Shown here: in pieces, positions 1-6,675 of the stretch
How positions within the stretch are numbered: the stretch's first letter is position 1
Layout of the letters: every line of letters begins with the position of its first letter
NCBI GenBank assembly: GCA_910588185.1
Contig: CAJUQR010000014.1
Location: 1-13,830, forward strand
Length of the DNA: 13,830 nt
Source: an uncultured Peptostreptococcaceae bacterium
Lineage (GTDB): Bacteria > Bacillota > Clostridia > Peptostreptococcales > Anaerovoracaceae
Direction: 5' to 3'
Made by a program: the position numbers and the translations under genes
Notes under the pieces: generated by a model
What the model saw: the letters and a program-made list of their open reading frames with translations, nothing else
Databases searched by the model: none
What the model was told of the DNA's origin: nothing

Positions 1-256
1 ATGATTGCAACCTTGCGGCAACGCCGATATAATTAAATCTCAGCAATCATTATAACATGACTGCAGAATATGTCGTCATGTTTCAATGAACGCTTCTTTG
101 CAGCAAAGCTGCAAATATAATCGTGCGTTCATTATAAGCCAGCTGTAAGAATATGTCGCTGGGTTTCAATGATTGCTACCTTGCGGCAACGCCGACATAA
201 TTAAATCTCAGCAATCATTATACCATCATACCTGTAAATTATCCAGCTTTGGTTCA
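1..256. repeat. Tandem array of three ~84 bp double-hairpin repeat units
   Basis: Three head-to-tail units start at 1, 86 and 169, each beginning with ATGA and each of the last two preceded by TTTCA. Each unit has an outer stem: ATGATTGC/GCAATCAT at 1-8/43-50 and 169-176/211-218, and ATGAACGC/GCGTTCAT at 86-93/125-132. Each also has an inner hairpin, a perfect 8 bp stem at 97-104/108-115 in unit 2. Units 1 and 2 then carry a second hairpin, ACATGAC/GTCATGT at 55-61/75-81 and AGCCAGC/GCTGGGT at 137-143/158-164, both with GAATATGTC in the loop. The stems differ between units but stay paired. Unit 3 decays after about 220. Unit 1 starts at the first base of the window, so the array may continue to the left. 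No coding sequence is evident. Its function is unknown to me. Confidence 0.85.
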
Positions 257-278
257 ATTTTTCCCTAAAAATGTTACT

Positions 279-307
279 TTGACACCAGGCTAAAAATAAA
301 ATATACT
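279..307 (+). promoter_or_regulatory. Sigma-A promoter for the carboxypeptidase-fic unit
   Basis: A TTGACA -35 box (279-284) and a TATACT -10 box (302-307) are separated by exactly 17 bp. Both are at or one base from consensus. The -10 box ends 25 bp before the start codon at 333. It is the only strong promoter seen before the carboxypeptidase gene, and it lies just after the decayed end of the tandem repeat array. Confidence 0.8.
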
Positions 308-332
308 ATGAATTAAAGGGGAGGATTAACTT

Positions 333-1130
333 ATGAAAAAACATTTAAAAATTTACATACTTCTAATATTAATATTATCTATTTTTTCCCTATATGGCTG
401 CAGCTCAGAAAATGCATCTTCAGATGTTCCTCCTGATGACTCGTCACAAACTGAAGAACCATCAGATAACCAAGAGCCTGAACCAGAGCCTAAACCTGAA
501 CCGGCCCCAAATAAACTTCCTAACAAAGATGTATCCGGACTTCCCGATGTTATAGATACCCTTGACAAAGACGATGGGAATAAACTGGTTCTTGTAAACA
601 AGCTTCATACCGTATCTTCCAGCTATGAGCCCACCGATATGGTTGCTGTTGACGGTTCACTTTCCACTAACCAAGGTTTATATTTTAAAAAAGAAGCTTA
701 TGACGCATATTTAAAAATGCTGGCAGACGCAAAATCTCAAGGTATAGAATTCTGTATATGCTCTACATACCGTTCATATTATACGCAAGAAGCAATTTAC
801 AACGGTTATGTTTCAAGAAATGGCGCAGAGTATGCTAATACCATCTCAGCATACCCGGGAAGAAGCGAGCATCATACCGGATGGGCAGTTGATATAACTT
901 CAGCTTCTATGGGTTATGACCTTAAACAAAACTTTATAGAATATCCTGAAGGTATCTGGATAAACAATCATTGCAGTGAATACGGTTTCATCATTCGTTA
1001 TCCTAAAGACAAAACCAATATAACAGGGTATTCGTATGAGCCATGGCACTTGAGATATGTAGGGGTAGATGTTGCAAAAGAGATAACTGCAAAAGGCTTA
1101 ACCTTGGAAGAGTACCTTGGGACAATGTAG
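333..1130 (+). CDS. VanY-type D-alanyl-D-alanine carboxypeptidase, lipoprotein
   Basis: Predicted 265-residue zinc D,D-carboxypeptidase of the VanY/peptidase M15B family, which removes the terminal D-alanine from peptidoglycan stem peptides outside the membrane. Residues 1-22 form a lipoprotein signal peptide ending in LYGC, with the lipidated Cys at 23. Residues about 24-60 are an acidic, Pro/Glu-rich spacer with an EPEPEPKPEP core that probably holds the domain off the membrane. The catalytic domain covers about 80-260 and shows STYRS (144-148), SEHHTGWAVD (178-187; zinc ligands H180 and D187) and EPWHLRYVG (236-244; catalytic E236 and ligand H239), so all key residues are present. A GGGGAGG-like ribosome binding site precedes the ATG. 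There is no van regulatory or ligase gene nearby, so this looks like ordinary cell-wall trimming, not glycopeptide resistance. Confidence 0.9.
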   Translation: MKKHLKIYILLILILSIFSLYGCSSENASSDVPPDDSSQTEEPSDNQEPEPEPKPEPAPNKLPNKDVSGLPDVIDTLDKDDGNKLVLVNKLHTVSSSYEPTDMVAVDGSLSTNQGLYFKKEAYDAYLKMLADAKSQGIEFCICSTYRSYYTQEAIYNGYVSRNGAEYANTISAYPGRSEHHTGWAVDITSASMGYDLKQNFIEYPEGIWINNHCSEYGFIIRYPKDKTNITGYSYEPWHLRYVGVDVAKEITAKGLTLEEYLGTM

Positions 1131-1178
1131 GTTTGATAAATAATAAAATGTTTAAATGCGCATTAAAGGAGGCTTAAT

Positions 1179-1784
1179 ATGACTCTTGAAAATAAGCTTA
1201 ATATAGCTAACTCTGCTGAGCTTGCTCTTGAAGAAGAGAAAATAAGTAAGAAAAAAGCAATCGCACTATTTCAAACTAAACTATTTGATAAAAACGAGAT
1301 AGGTAAATTTTCTTCACTTAAAAAAATCCATAAATTTCTTTTTGAAGACATTTATTATTTTGCAGGTCAAATTCGTAATGTAAACATTTCAAAAGGTAAT
1401 TTTCGTTTTGTACCTGTCATATATTTGGAAGCTGCTCTTGAAAAAATTGATAGAATGCCGCAATCTAATTTTGAAGAAATTGTCGAAAAGTATGTGGAAA
1501 TAAACATAGCCCATCCCTTCAGAGAGGGAAATGGACGCAGCACTCGTATTTGGTTAGATTTTATTCTTAAAACAGAAATTAATCAAGTAATTGATTGGAG
1601 CAAAATAGACAAAGAAGATTATCTGCTTGCAATGGAACGCAGTCCTATTAAAGATACTGAAATCAAACTTCTTTTAAAATCTGCACTAACTGATGAAATC
1701 AACAACCGTGAAATTTATATGAAAGGCATTGACCACAGTTATTACTATGAAGGATATTCAACTTTTAAGTCAGAAGAATTATAA
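1179..1784 (+). CDS. fic: Class III Fic-domain AMP-transferase with C-terminal inhibitory motif
   Basis: A 201-residue stand-alone Fic protein. Fic enzymes transfer AMP from ATP to a hydroxyl side chain of a target protein. The core motif is HPFREGNGRSTR at 112-123, matching HxFx(D/E)GNGRxxR with catalytic H112, and the probable target-docking flap is around GNFRFVP (73-79). Near the C-terminus, SYYYEG (187-192) matches the inhibitory helix motif (S/T)xxxE(G/N). That C-terminal placement and the total length define class III, typified by Neisseria NmFic, which modifies gyrase and topoisomerase IV and is released by self-AMPylation of a tyrosine directly after the motif Ser. Tyr188 sits at that position here. 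An AGGAGG site precedes the ATG, 48 nt after the carboxypeptidase stop, so the two are probably co-transcribed. No antitoxin gene is adjacent, which fits built-in inhibition. The actual target is not shown by sequence. Confidence 0.9.
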   Translation: MTLENKLNIANSAELALEEEKISKKKAIALFQTKLFDKNEIGKFSSLKKIHKFLFEDIYYFAGQIRNVNISKGNFRFVPVIYLEAALEKIDRMPQSNFEEIVEKYVEINIAHPFREGNGRSTRIWLDFILKTEINQVIDWSKIDKEDYLLAMERSPIKDTEIKLLLKSALTDEINNREIYMKGIDHSYYYEGYSTFKSEEL

Positions 1785-1814
1785 TATATCAATAATCTGA
1801 AGTCGCACAAAAAC

Positions 1815-1840
1815 AAAAGAGAGCCAAAAGGCTCTCTTTT
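1815..1840. terminator. Bidirectional intrinsic terminator between fic and thiolase
   Basis: AAAAGAGAGCC (1815-1825) and GGCTCTCTTTT (1830-1840) form a perfect 11 bp stem around an AAAA loop. There are T runs on the right and A runs on the left, so it can stop transcription from both convergent genes: fic ends 30 nt before it and the thiolase ends 12 nt after it. Confidence 0.9.
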
Positions 1841-1852
1841 TGTATATCAAAC

Positions 1853-3034
1853 TTATTTTTCGATGATAAGAGTAGTTCCCATACCGCCGCCGATGCAAAG
1901 AGTTGCAAGACCATATTTAGTCTCAGGTCTTCTGAGCATTTCATAAAGAAGTGTGATAAGAATTCTGCATCCGGATGCTCCGATTGGGTGACCAAGAGCG
2001 ATAGCTCCGCCATTTACATTTGTCTTTTCAGGATCAAGACCTAAATCTTTTCTTACTGCTAAGGACTGTGATGCGAAAGCTTCGTTTGCTTCTACTAAAT
2101 CGATATCTTCAATAGTTAAACCAGCTTTTTCAAGAGCCTTCTTTGATGAAGGAACTGGACCAACACCCATGATTGAAGGATCAACACCTGCTGAAGCGTA
2201 GGATTTAATTGTGCACATAGGCTTAATTCCTAATTCTTCTGCTTTTTCCTTTGACATTACTACTACAGCAGCACCGGCATCATTGATACCTGAAGCGTTA
2301 GCAGCAGTTACGATTCCGTCTTTCTTGAAAGCAGGTTTTAATTTAGCAACCTTGTCCATAGTAGTTCCGAATTTAGGGTATTCATCTGTATCGAAGATGA
2401 TTGGATCTCCCTTTCTCTGAGGAATTTCTACAGGAACGATTTCGTCTTTGAACTTACCTTCTTTAATAGCAGCTTCAGCTCTATTCTGTGAAATAACAGC
2501 AAATTCATCTAACTGTTCTCTTGTGATTCCCCACTGTTCAGCTACGTTTTCTGCTGTGATACCCATGTGGTAATTATTGAAAGCGTCAGTTAAACCGTCA
2601 TTTGTCATCATATCAACGATTTTATTATCGTTCATTCTTGCTCCCCATCTTGCTGATGGAATAGCATATGCAGCAGCGGACATGTTTTCAGCGCCACCTG
2701 CTACTACTATGTCAGCATCTCCTGCTTTGATAATCTGTGCAGCTAATTCAATAGCTCTAAGACCTGAACCGCATACTTTATTAATAGTCATTGCAGGAAC
2801 TTCCTTTGGCAGACCTGCATCCAATGTCATCTGTCTTGCTACATTTTGTCCAAGAGCACCCTGAAGAACTGCACCCATGATAACTTCTTCTACCATTTCA
2901 GGCTTGATTCCTGCTCTCTTAATAGCTTCCTTAATAGCGATAGCACCTAATGTTCTTGTAGGAACACTCTTTAAAGAACCACCAAAGCTTCCCATAGGTG
3001 TTCTTACAGCACTTACAATTACAGCTTCTTTCAT
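1853..3034 (-). CDS. thlA: Acetyl-CoA C-acetyltransferase (thiolase)
   Basis: Full-length 393-residue biosynthetic-type thiolase, predicted to condense two acetyl-CoA into acetoacetyl-CoA, the first step of clostridial butyrate/butanol formation, or the reverse. The nucleophile is C88 in NKVCGSGLRA. Other conserved segments are GGAENMS (113-119), NEAFA (317-321), GHPIGASG (348-355; H349) and the second catalytic cysteine C380 in CIGGGMG. All expected active-site residues are present and the length is typical. AAGGAGG lies about 10 nt before the ATG. It is transcribed alone: a terminator follows and no crt, bcd, etf or hbd gene is adjacent, so the rest of the pathway must be encoded elsewhere. 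A Rex-like site upstream suggests control by the NADH/NAD+ ratio. Substrate range (C4 versus longer chains) cannot be settled from sequence. Confidence 0.93.
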   Translation of the reverse strand: MKEAVIVSAVRTPMGSFGGSLKSVPTRTLGAIAIKEAIKRAGIKPEMVEEVIMGAVLQGALGQNVARQMTLDAGLPKEVPAMTINKVCGSGLRAIELAAQIIKAGDADIVVAGGAENMSAAAYAIPSARWGARMNDNKIVDMMTNDGLTDAFNNYHMGITAENVAEQWGITREQLDEFAVISQNRAEAAIKEGKFKDEIVPVEIPQRKGDPIIFDTDEYPKFGTTMDKVAKLKPAFKKDGIVTAANASGINDAGAAVVVMSKEKAEELGIKPMCTIKSYASAGVDPSIMGVGPVPSSKKALEKAGLTIEDIDLVEANEAFASQSLAVRKDLGLDPEKTNVNGGAIALGHPIGASGCRILITLLYEMLRRPETKYGLATLCIGGGMGTTLIIEK

Positions 3035-3087
3035 TTTTTATGTATCCTCCTTAGATAATATTAATGTACTCTAATATCGTGCTTTAA

Positions 3088-3096
3088 CTATAACAT
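3088..3096 (-). promoter_or_regulatory. Possible extended -10 promoter element for thiolase
   Basis: On the minus strand this reads TGTTATAGT, an extended -10 form (TGn followed by TATAGT), about 54 nt upstream of the thiolase ATG. No good -35 box lies 17 bp further upstream, so the assignment is tentative. Confidence 0.35.
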
Positions 3097-3145
3097 GTTT
3101 GCACAACATCATTTAAGCACAAAAAGTAAAAGAAAGCAACAGTTT

Positions 3146-3163
3146 TAGTTAATTTTTTAACAA
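3146..3163. promoter_or_regulatory. Rex-type redox operator upstream of thiolase
   Basis: The 18 bp TAGTTAATTTTTTAACAA matches the Rex consensus TTGTTAAnnnnTTAACAA at 13 of 14 defined positions (on the minus strand, TTGTTAA-AAAA-TTAACTA). Rex represses fermentation genes until NADH rises, and thiolase/crotonase operons are known Rex targets in clostridia. The site is 112 bp upstream of the thiolase start codon. The AT-rich background makes partial matches easy, but a 13/14 dyad at this gene is unlikely to be random. Rex itself is not encoded in the window. Confidence 0.7.
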
Positions 3164-3286
3164 AATTCTAAAAGCACTCTATTCTTATTGATATATTCAT
3201 TCTATCACAACAAAACTCAAATTCAAATACCTCAAACAAAAGTAGTTAAATTAACAATCCGAATCCTCTGAAATCTTACAAAACTG

Positions 3287-4234
3287 CTATTTAAATATAA
3301 CTGTATACTTCTGAGCCATTTTAAACGGCTTGTATGAAAGCTTGGTCTGGCGCAAATTTTCCATACCCATATCTTCTTCGCGATTTACATATACAGTATC
3401 TTCCGGCAGACGTTTGCAAAACTCATTATTTATGGCCTGATAAAGTCCTCTTATTCTGTCATCTGCCTTTTCAACATGGACAATCACGGTCTCTTTGCTA
3501 TTTGTATTGGCGAATTCTCCCAATGTTACCGCCTCGATTTTACCGTTTATCCTAATTACACCGCTCAGAAGTCCTTTGCCTACAAACTTCAGAAGTTCCG
3601 CTATAGCTATATTCTCCATCTCTAATATATTTTTCCACTCTTCAGGAGTCTCCCCAAGCTTGTACTCATTTTTACTATAAATATAGCTCATAATTTCCGG
3701 AGCTGTTTCCTGCGTAGCCTCTTCATATGTGAAATCGTAATTTCGCAGAAAATAATTGAGATGATTTTTCTTATTATGAAGTTTACGTCCGCCCAAAGTA
3801 ACAAGATCTTCTTTTAGATACACGTAATCGTCATCGTCTCTCTCATGTTGTACGTCGACTTCATCTCCAAAAGCATCTTTTAGCACAGGAACTAAAGTCT
3901 CAGGTACCAGTCCCATCTCAAATCGTTTCCCTTTTTCTCTAAATCTCTCACGTGCCAGTTCAATAGTACGTCTTACTTCATTGCTTTCATAATTTCCATT
4001 TTTAGTCAGGGGAAAAGACATAAAGTACTCATCTTCATCTATATCAACATTACCAAGACCTGCAATGAACAGATACTCACCTATAACCTCCCAGGAAAGC
4101 TTGTGAGTATCTCTCCAAATGTAATTGGCTTTAAAAGTATGCCCTGACGACTGGTAATCATATCCGTCAAAATAACTGTTAAGAAGTTTTATATCATCTT
4201 CTGTTAAATTATTAAAATCATTTTTAAAAATCAT
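3287..4234 (-). CDS. DUF2156 (phosphatidylglycerol lysyltransferase C-terminal-like) protein
   Basis: A 315-residue soluble protein resembling the DUF2156 family, a tandem GNAT-like fold also found as the catalytic half of MprF-type aminoacyl-phosphatidylglycerol synthases. Recognisable segments are YVYLKEDLVTLGGRKLHNKKNHLN (about 137-160), EAVTLGEF (234-241), VHVEKADDRIRGLYQAINNEF (252-272) and YVNREEDMGMENLRQTKLSYKP (282-303). There are no membrane helices, unlike full MprF, so lipid aminoacylation should not be assumed. Stand-alone members have no firmly established reaction that I know of. It starts 6 nt after the stop of the upstream hydrolase gene and has only a weak ribosome binding site, so translational coupling is likely. 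It is the last gene of the four-gene minus-strand operon. No clear terminator hairpin was seen in 3164-3286. Confidence 0.8.
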   Translation of the reverse strand: MIFKNDFNNLTEDDIKLLNSYFDGYDYQSSGHTFKANYIWRDTHKLSWEVIGEYLFIAGLGNVDIDEDEYFMSFPLTKNGNYESNEVRRTIELARERFREKGKRFEMGLVPETLVPVLKDAFGDEVDVQHERDDDDYVYLKEDLVTLGGRKLHNKKNHLNYFLRNYDFTYEEATQETAPEIMSYIYSKNEYKLGETPEEWKNILEMENIAIAELLKFVGKGLLSGVIRINGKIEAVTLGEFANTNSKETVIVHVEKADDRIRGLYQAINNEFCKRLPEDTVYVNREEDMGMENLRQTKLSYKPFKMAQKYTVIFK

Positions 4235-4240
4235 ACTTAT

Positions 4241-4795
4241 CTATTTCACTATAGCAGAAATTGCTTTAAACTCAGGAGCTTTTGCACTTTCCATCAAATC
4301 AAATAAAATACTTTCAGCACATGTTATAACTACTCCGGCAGCAGACAGAGTAAGAACTGATGCCTTTATACTCTGTTCGTGTCTTGAACTTACACAATCA
4401 AGTGCAAGCGCAACATCATAACCTGCTTCAACCAAATCAAGAGCAGTTTGCTCAACGCATACATGACTCTCAACTCCGGCTATGACTACAGTCTTTCTTC
4501 CTGATTCTTCAAGAGCTGTTCTAAAATCTTTATCCTTATAAGCGCTAAATGTAAATTTATCAAACAATTTATATTCATCTAAAGCATTGCTCACTGATTC
4601 TATAGTTTGTCCTAATCCTTTAGAATATTGTGTAGTAACTATTCTTGGAACACCAAGAACCTCCATGCCGGAAGCCAGTTTAACAGTCTGCTTCTCAACA
4701 CTTTCTTTTTCATACATTGCAGGCATAAGTTTTTCCTGCACATCAATTACCACCAATATTGTTTCCTCTTTTTTAAATCTTATAATTTTGCTCAT
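4241..4795 (-). CDS. Isochorismatase-family cysteine hydrolase
   Basis: A 184-residue cysteine hydrolase of the isochorismatase fold. The catalytic triad is visible as D18 (VVIDVQ), K80 (FDKFTFSAY) and C113 (GVESHVCVEQTA). I place the start at the ATG ending at 4795 because GGGAGG lies just upstream of it. An ATG 15 nt earlier at 4810 is itself part of that ribosome binding site and adds only MGGTD. This ATG overlaps the surE stop as ATGA. The segment after the first strand reads TTQYSKGLG, the YcaC-like pattern, and lacks the DWH..H metal site of nicotinamidases, so the substrate is unknown. The surE and sirtuin neighbours hint at a nucleotide or NAD link, but that is inference. Confidence 0.87.
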   Translation of the reverse strand: MSKIIRFKKEETILVVIDVQEKLMPAMYEKESVEKQTVKLASGMEVLGVPRIVTTQYSKGLGQTIESVSNALDEYKLFDKFTFSAYKDKDFRTALEESGRKTVVIAGVESHVCVEQTALDLVEAGYDVALALDCVSSRHEQSIKASVLTLSAAGVVITCAESILFDLMESAKAPEFKAISAIVK

Positions 4796-5556
4796 ATCTG
4801 TACCTCCCATTTGTCTATTTGCATATTACCATGATAGTCGTTTTGATCATATTTAACCGATGAAATAGTCGCATATCCTTCACGAATTAGCTTTGCATCT
4901 GTATCATCTGTCCAGTGATCAAGCTCTGTAGCAACACCGGAATATGTATATGTAACTTCTCCATCCTTTTCATTTATTACATTGAACCATTCATGATATC
5001 TTATATCACCAAGTCTGGCAGTTTTAACACCTTTTATCTGACTAACAGGCAAATCCGGTGTATTAATGCTTACAACTCCAAGATTTTCTTTATCTTTTAT
5101 AACTTTTGCGAGAACATCTGCTGCCAGAATGCATGCACCCTCAAAATGCTGTGCTTCATGACTGTTTACAGAAACTGCTACTGCCGGCAATCCTCTGAAC
5201 AACCCTTCTGCTGCCGCTGAAACAGTTCCTGAGTACATCGTGTCAGTTCCTAAATTTCCACCGTGATTTATTCCTGAATAAACTATATCTATATTTATTC
5301 CCTTCTCTTTTAAAACATATAATCCCAGCTTAACGCAGTCAGCAGGGGTTCCGCTGACTTCAAATGCCATAGTTGCATAATCAAAATCAACTTTTTTCAT
5401 AGTTATTTTATCATTTACACTGAGTGCATGACTGCTGGCACTTCGCTGGGAAGCAGGCGCAGACACATATACATTTGCCTCTTTGCTGAGAGCTTTAACC
5501 AGCTCTTTGATACCTTGTGCCTGTATTCCATCGTCATTCGAAACTAGTATATTCAT
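4792..5556 (-). CDS. surE: 5'/3'-nucleotidase SurE
   Basis: A 254-residue SurE phosphatase, which dephosphorylates nucleoside 5'- and 3'-monophosphates and can trim short polyphosphate, using a divalent metal in the cytoplasm. The N-terminus MNILVSNDDG carries metal ligands D8 and D9, followed by SAPASQRSASSH (32-43; S39) and SGINHGGNLGTDTMYSGTVSAA (94-115; N97), all hallmarks of the family. The length matches typical SurE. The ATG overlaps the sirtuin stop codon (ATGA) and the surE stop overlaps the next ATG in the same way, so it is the second gene of a tightly coupled operon. SurE often sits near stress genes such as pcm or rpoS in Proteobacteria. The sirtuin pairing here is different. Confidence 0.95.
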   Translation of the reverse strand: MNILVSNDDGIQAQGIKELVKALSKEANVYVSAPASQRSASSHALSVNDKITMKKVDFDYATMAFEVSGTPADCVKLGLYVLKEKGINIDIVYSGINHGGNLGTDTMYSGTVSAAAEGLFRGLPAVAVSVNSHEAQHFEGACILAADVLAKVIKDKENLGVVSINTPDLPVSQIKGVKTARLGDIRYHEWFNVINEKDGEVTYTYSGVATELDHWTDDTDAKLIREGYATISSVKYDQNDYHGNMQIDKWEVQI

Positions 5557-6284
5557 TCCTTAATTTCCATAACCTTTCCTATATAATCATTTATAACTAA
5601 GTCAGCCTTGCTGTCATAAGGCGTAGATTGTTTATTTATCAATACTAAATTATTCCCCTTAAAGTAGCGAATCAAACCTGCTGCAGGATAAACTACCAAA
5701 GAAGTTCCTCCTATGATCAACGTGTCTGCTTCTTCTATAGCTTTAATGGCAGCCATCATGCAATCTGAATCAAGAGCCTCTTCATAGAGTACTACATCAG
5801 GCTTGACAATTCCGCCGCACTCTTTACAGTGAGGAATTCCTGAGTCGCAGTTCTTCTCATCCATTATATATTCTAAATCATAAAATTTGCCGCATTTCAT
5901 GCAATAATTTCTGAGTACGCTCCCATGAAGTTCAAATACATTTTTATTGCCCGCTTTTTGATGCAAGCCGTCTATATTCTGGGTAACGATTGCTTTGAGC
6001 TTTCCTTGGTCTTCCAAATATGCAAGCGCTTTATGGGCTTTGTTCGGTTCAGCATCCACATAAATCAAATTTTTCTTATAATAATCAAAAAATGTTTCTG
6101 TTTTATTCACAAAAAAAGTATGTGAAAGAATTTCTTCTGGCGAACAGCCATACTCTTGCTGCGCTTGATATAAGCCTTTTTCAGACCTGAAATCCGGAAT
6201 ATTACTTTCTGTAGAAACTCCTGCTCCTCCAAAGAATACCACAGACTTAGAATCTTCTATAATTTTAGCTAATCTTTTATCCAT
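5553..6284 (-). CDS. cobB: Sirtuin, NAD-dependent protein deacylase
   Basis: A 243-residue Sir2-family enzyme that removes acyl groups from lysines using NAD+, releasing nicotinamide and O-acyl-ADP-ribose. Visible motifs are GGAGVSTESNIPDFRS (19-34), QNIDGLHQKAG (103-113), the catalytic HG (H120) and a zinc site formed by C128, C131, C153 and C156. I choose the ATG ending at 6284 because GAAAGGAT precedes it and the protein then begins right at the family N-terminus. An upstream ATG at 6356 would add 24 residues without conservation signs. It is the first gene of the sirtuin-surE-hydrolase-DUF2156 operon. Acetyl-CoA metabolism nearby (thiolase) is compatible with protein acetylation control, but nothing links them directly. 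No confident promoter was found. The upstream 391 bp is mostly repeats. Confidence 0.93.
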   Translation of the reverse strand: MDKRLAKIIEDSKSVVFFGGAGVSTESNIPDFRSEKGLYQAQQEYGCSPEEILSHTFFVNKTETFFDYYKKNLIYVDAEPNKAHKALAYLEDQGKLKAIVTQNIDGLHQKAGNKNVFELHGSVLRNYCMKCGKFYDLEYIMDEKNCDSGIPHCKECGGIVKPDVVLYEEALDSDCMMAAIKAIEEADTLIIGGTSLVVYPAAGLIRYFKGNNLVLINKQSTPYDSKADLVINDYIGKVMEIKE

Positions 6285-6349
6285 AATAATTATCCTTTCA
6301 CAAATTCTTATATATATTTTGTAATTTGCGTCTCTTTTGCCTCGTAATA

Positions 6350-6521
6350 TTGACAAAACTTTCTCTTTTTGAAGTAGAATGTCAACAATCCATTAAATAT
6401 AGTACATAATATCATGCTTTATCGTTATAACGTTGACAAAACTGTTAATATTACAAGGAATTTTACAACATTTTAATCATTTTGTTGACTTTTTGAATAT
6501 TATTATTTAATTTTTGTCAAC
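6350..6521 (-). repeat. 172 bp quasi-palindromic noncoding element, copy A
   Basis: It is bounded by TTGACAAAACT at 6350 and TTTTTGTCAAC ending at 6521. Five GTTGAC-type motifs (TTGACA, GTCAAC, GTTGAC, GTTGAC, GTCAAC) start at 6350, 6381, 6432, 6484 and 6516, nearly symmetric spacings of 31, 51, 52 and 32. The outer pairs form terminal hairpins. The reverse complement matches the copy at 13129-13300 in order: CAACAAAA, AAAATGTTGTAAAA, ATATTAA, TTGTCAA, TATAAC, GTACTA. CCCTCTCAATATC follows on the right and recurs beside copy B. The strand given is relative to copy B. No reading frame of note. It resembles a nonautonomous MITE-like element, but no transposase or target duplication was seen. 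Confidence 0.75.
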
Positions 6522-6548
6522 ACCCTCTCAATATCTGGCAAATCTCCA

Positions 6549-6622
6549 CGCAATTAACGCTTACTTGCAGCGAAGATGTAAAAAATGCTTGCGTTCATTT
6601 TAACATAATTGTAGACTTTTTG
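6549..6622 (+). repeat. Solo copy of the ~84 bp double-hairpin repeat
   Basis: A diverged single unit related to the array at 1-256, closest to its second unit. Outer stem AACGC/GCGTT at 6556-6560/6591-6595 encloses TTGCA/TGTAA at 6565-6569/6577-6581 (one G-T wobble). The similarity continues through CATTTTAACATAATTGTAGA, matching the array's CATTATAACATGACTGCAGA. It sits directly upstream of the patatin gene, and the -35-like TAGACT lies within it. Confidence 0.65.
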
Positions 6623-6640
6623 CACCAATTTGGATATATT
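6612..6640 (+). promoter_or_regulatory. Probable promoter of the patatin gene
   Basis: TAGACT (6612-6617) and TATATT (6635-6640) have 17 bp spacing and lie 35 bp before the ATG. The -35 box matches 4 of 6 and the -10 box 5 of 6 consensus positions. The -35 box falls inside the solo repeat copy, so the repeat may supply part of this promoter. Confidence 0.5.
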
Positions 6641-6675
6641 AAATTAATAAAGAAAATGTATTTTGGAGAAATATT

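Noticed and set aside
1..256. CRISPR array
   Set aside because: The repeats are ~84 bp apart with no short constant repeat alternating with unique spacers, units are hairpins that covary, and no cas genes are present.
333..1130. Vancomycin resistance gene
   Set aside because: The fold is VanY-like, but no vanH/A/X or vanR/S genes are present and this lipoprotein type is common in ordinary cell-wall maintenance.
3287..4234. MprF lipid lysyltransferase
   Set aside because: Only the C-terminal soluble fold is present; the membrane flippase half is missing, so lipid modification is not supported.
4241..4795. Nicotinamidase completing a sirtuin nicotinamide salvage loop
   Set aside because: The isochorismatase fold fits but the metal-binding DWH..H motif of nicotinamidases is missing; the region reads TTQYSKGLG instead.
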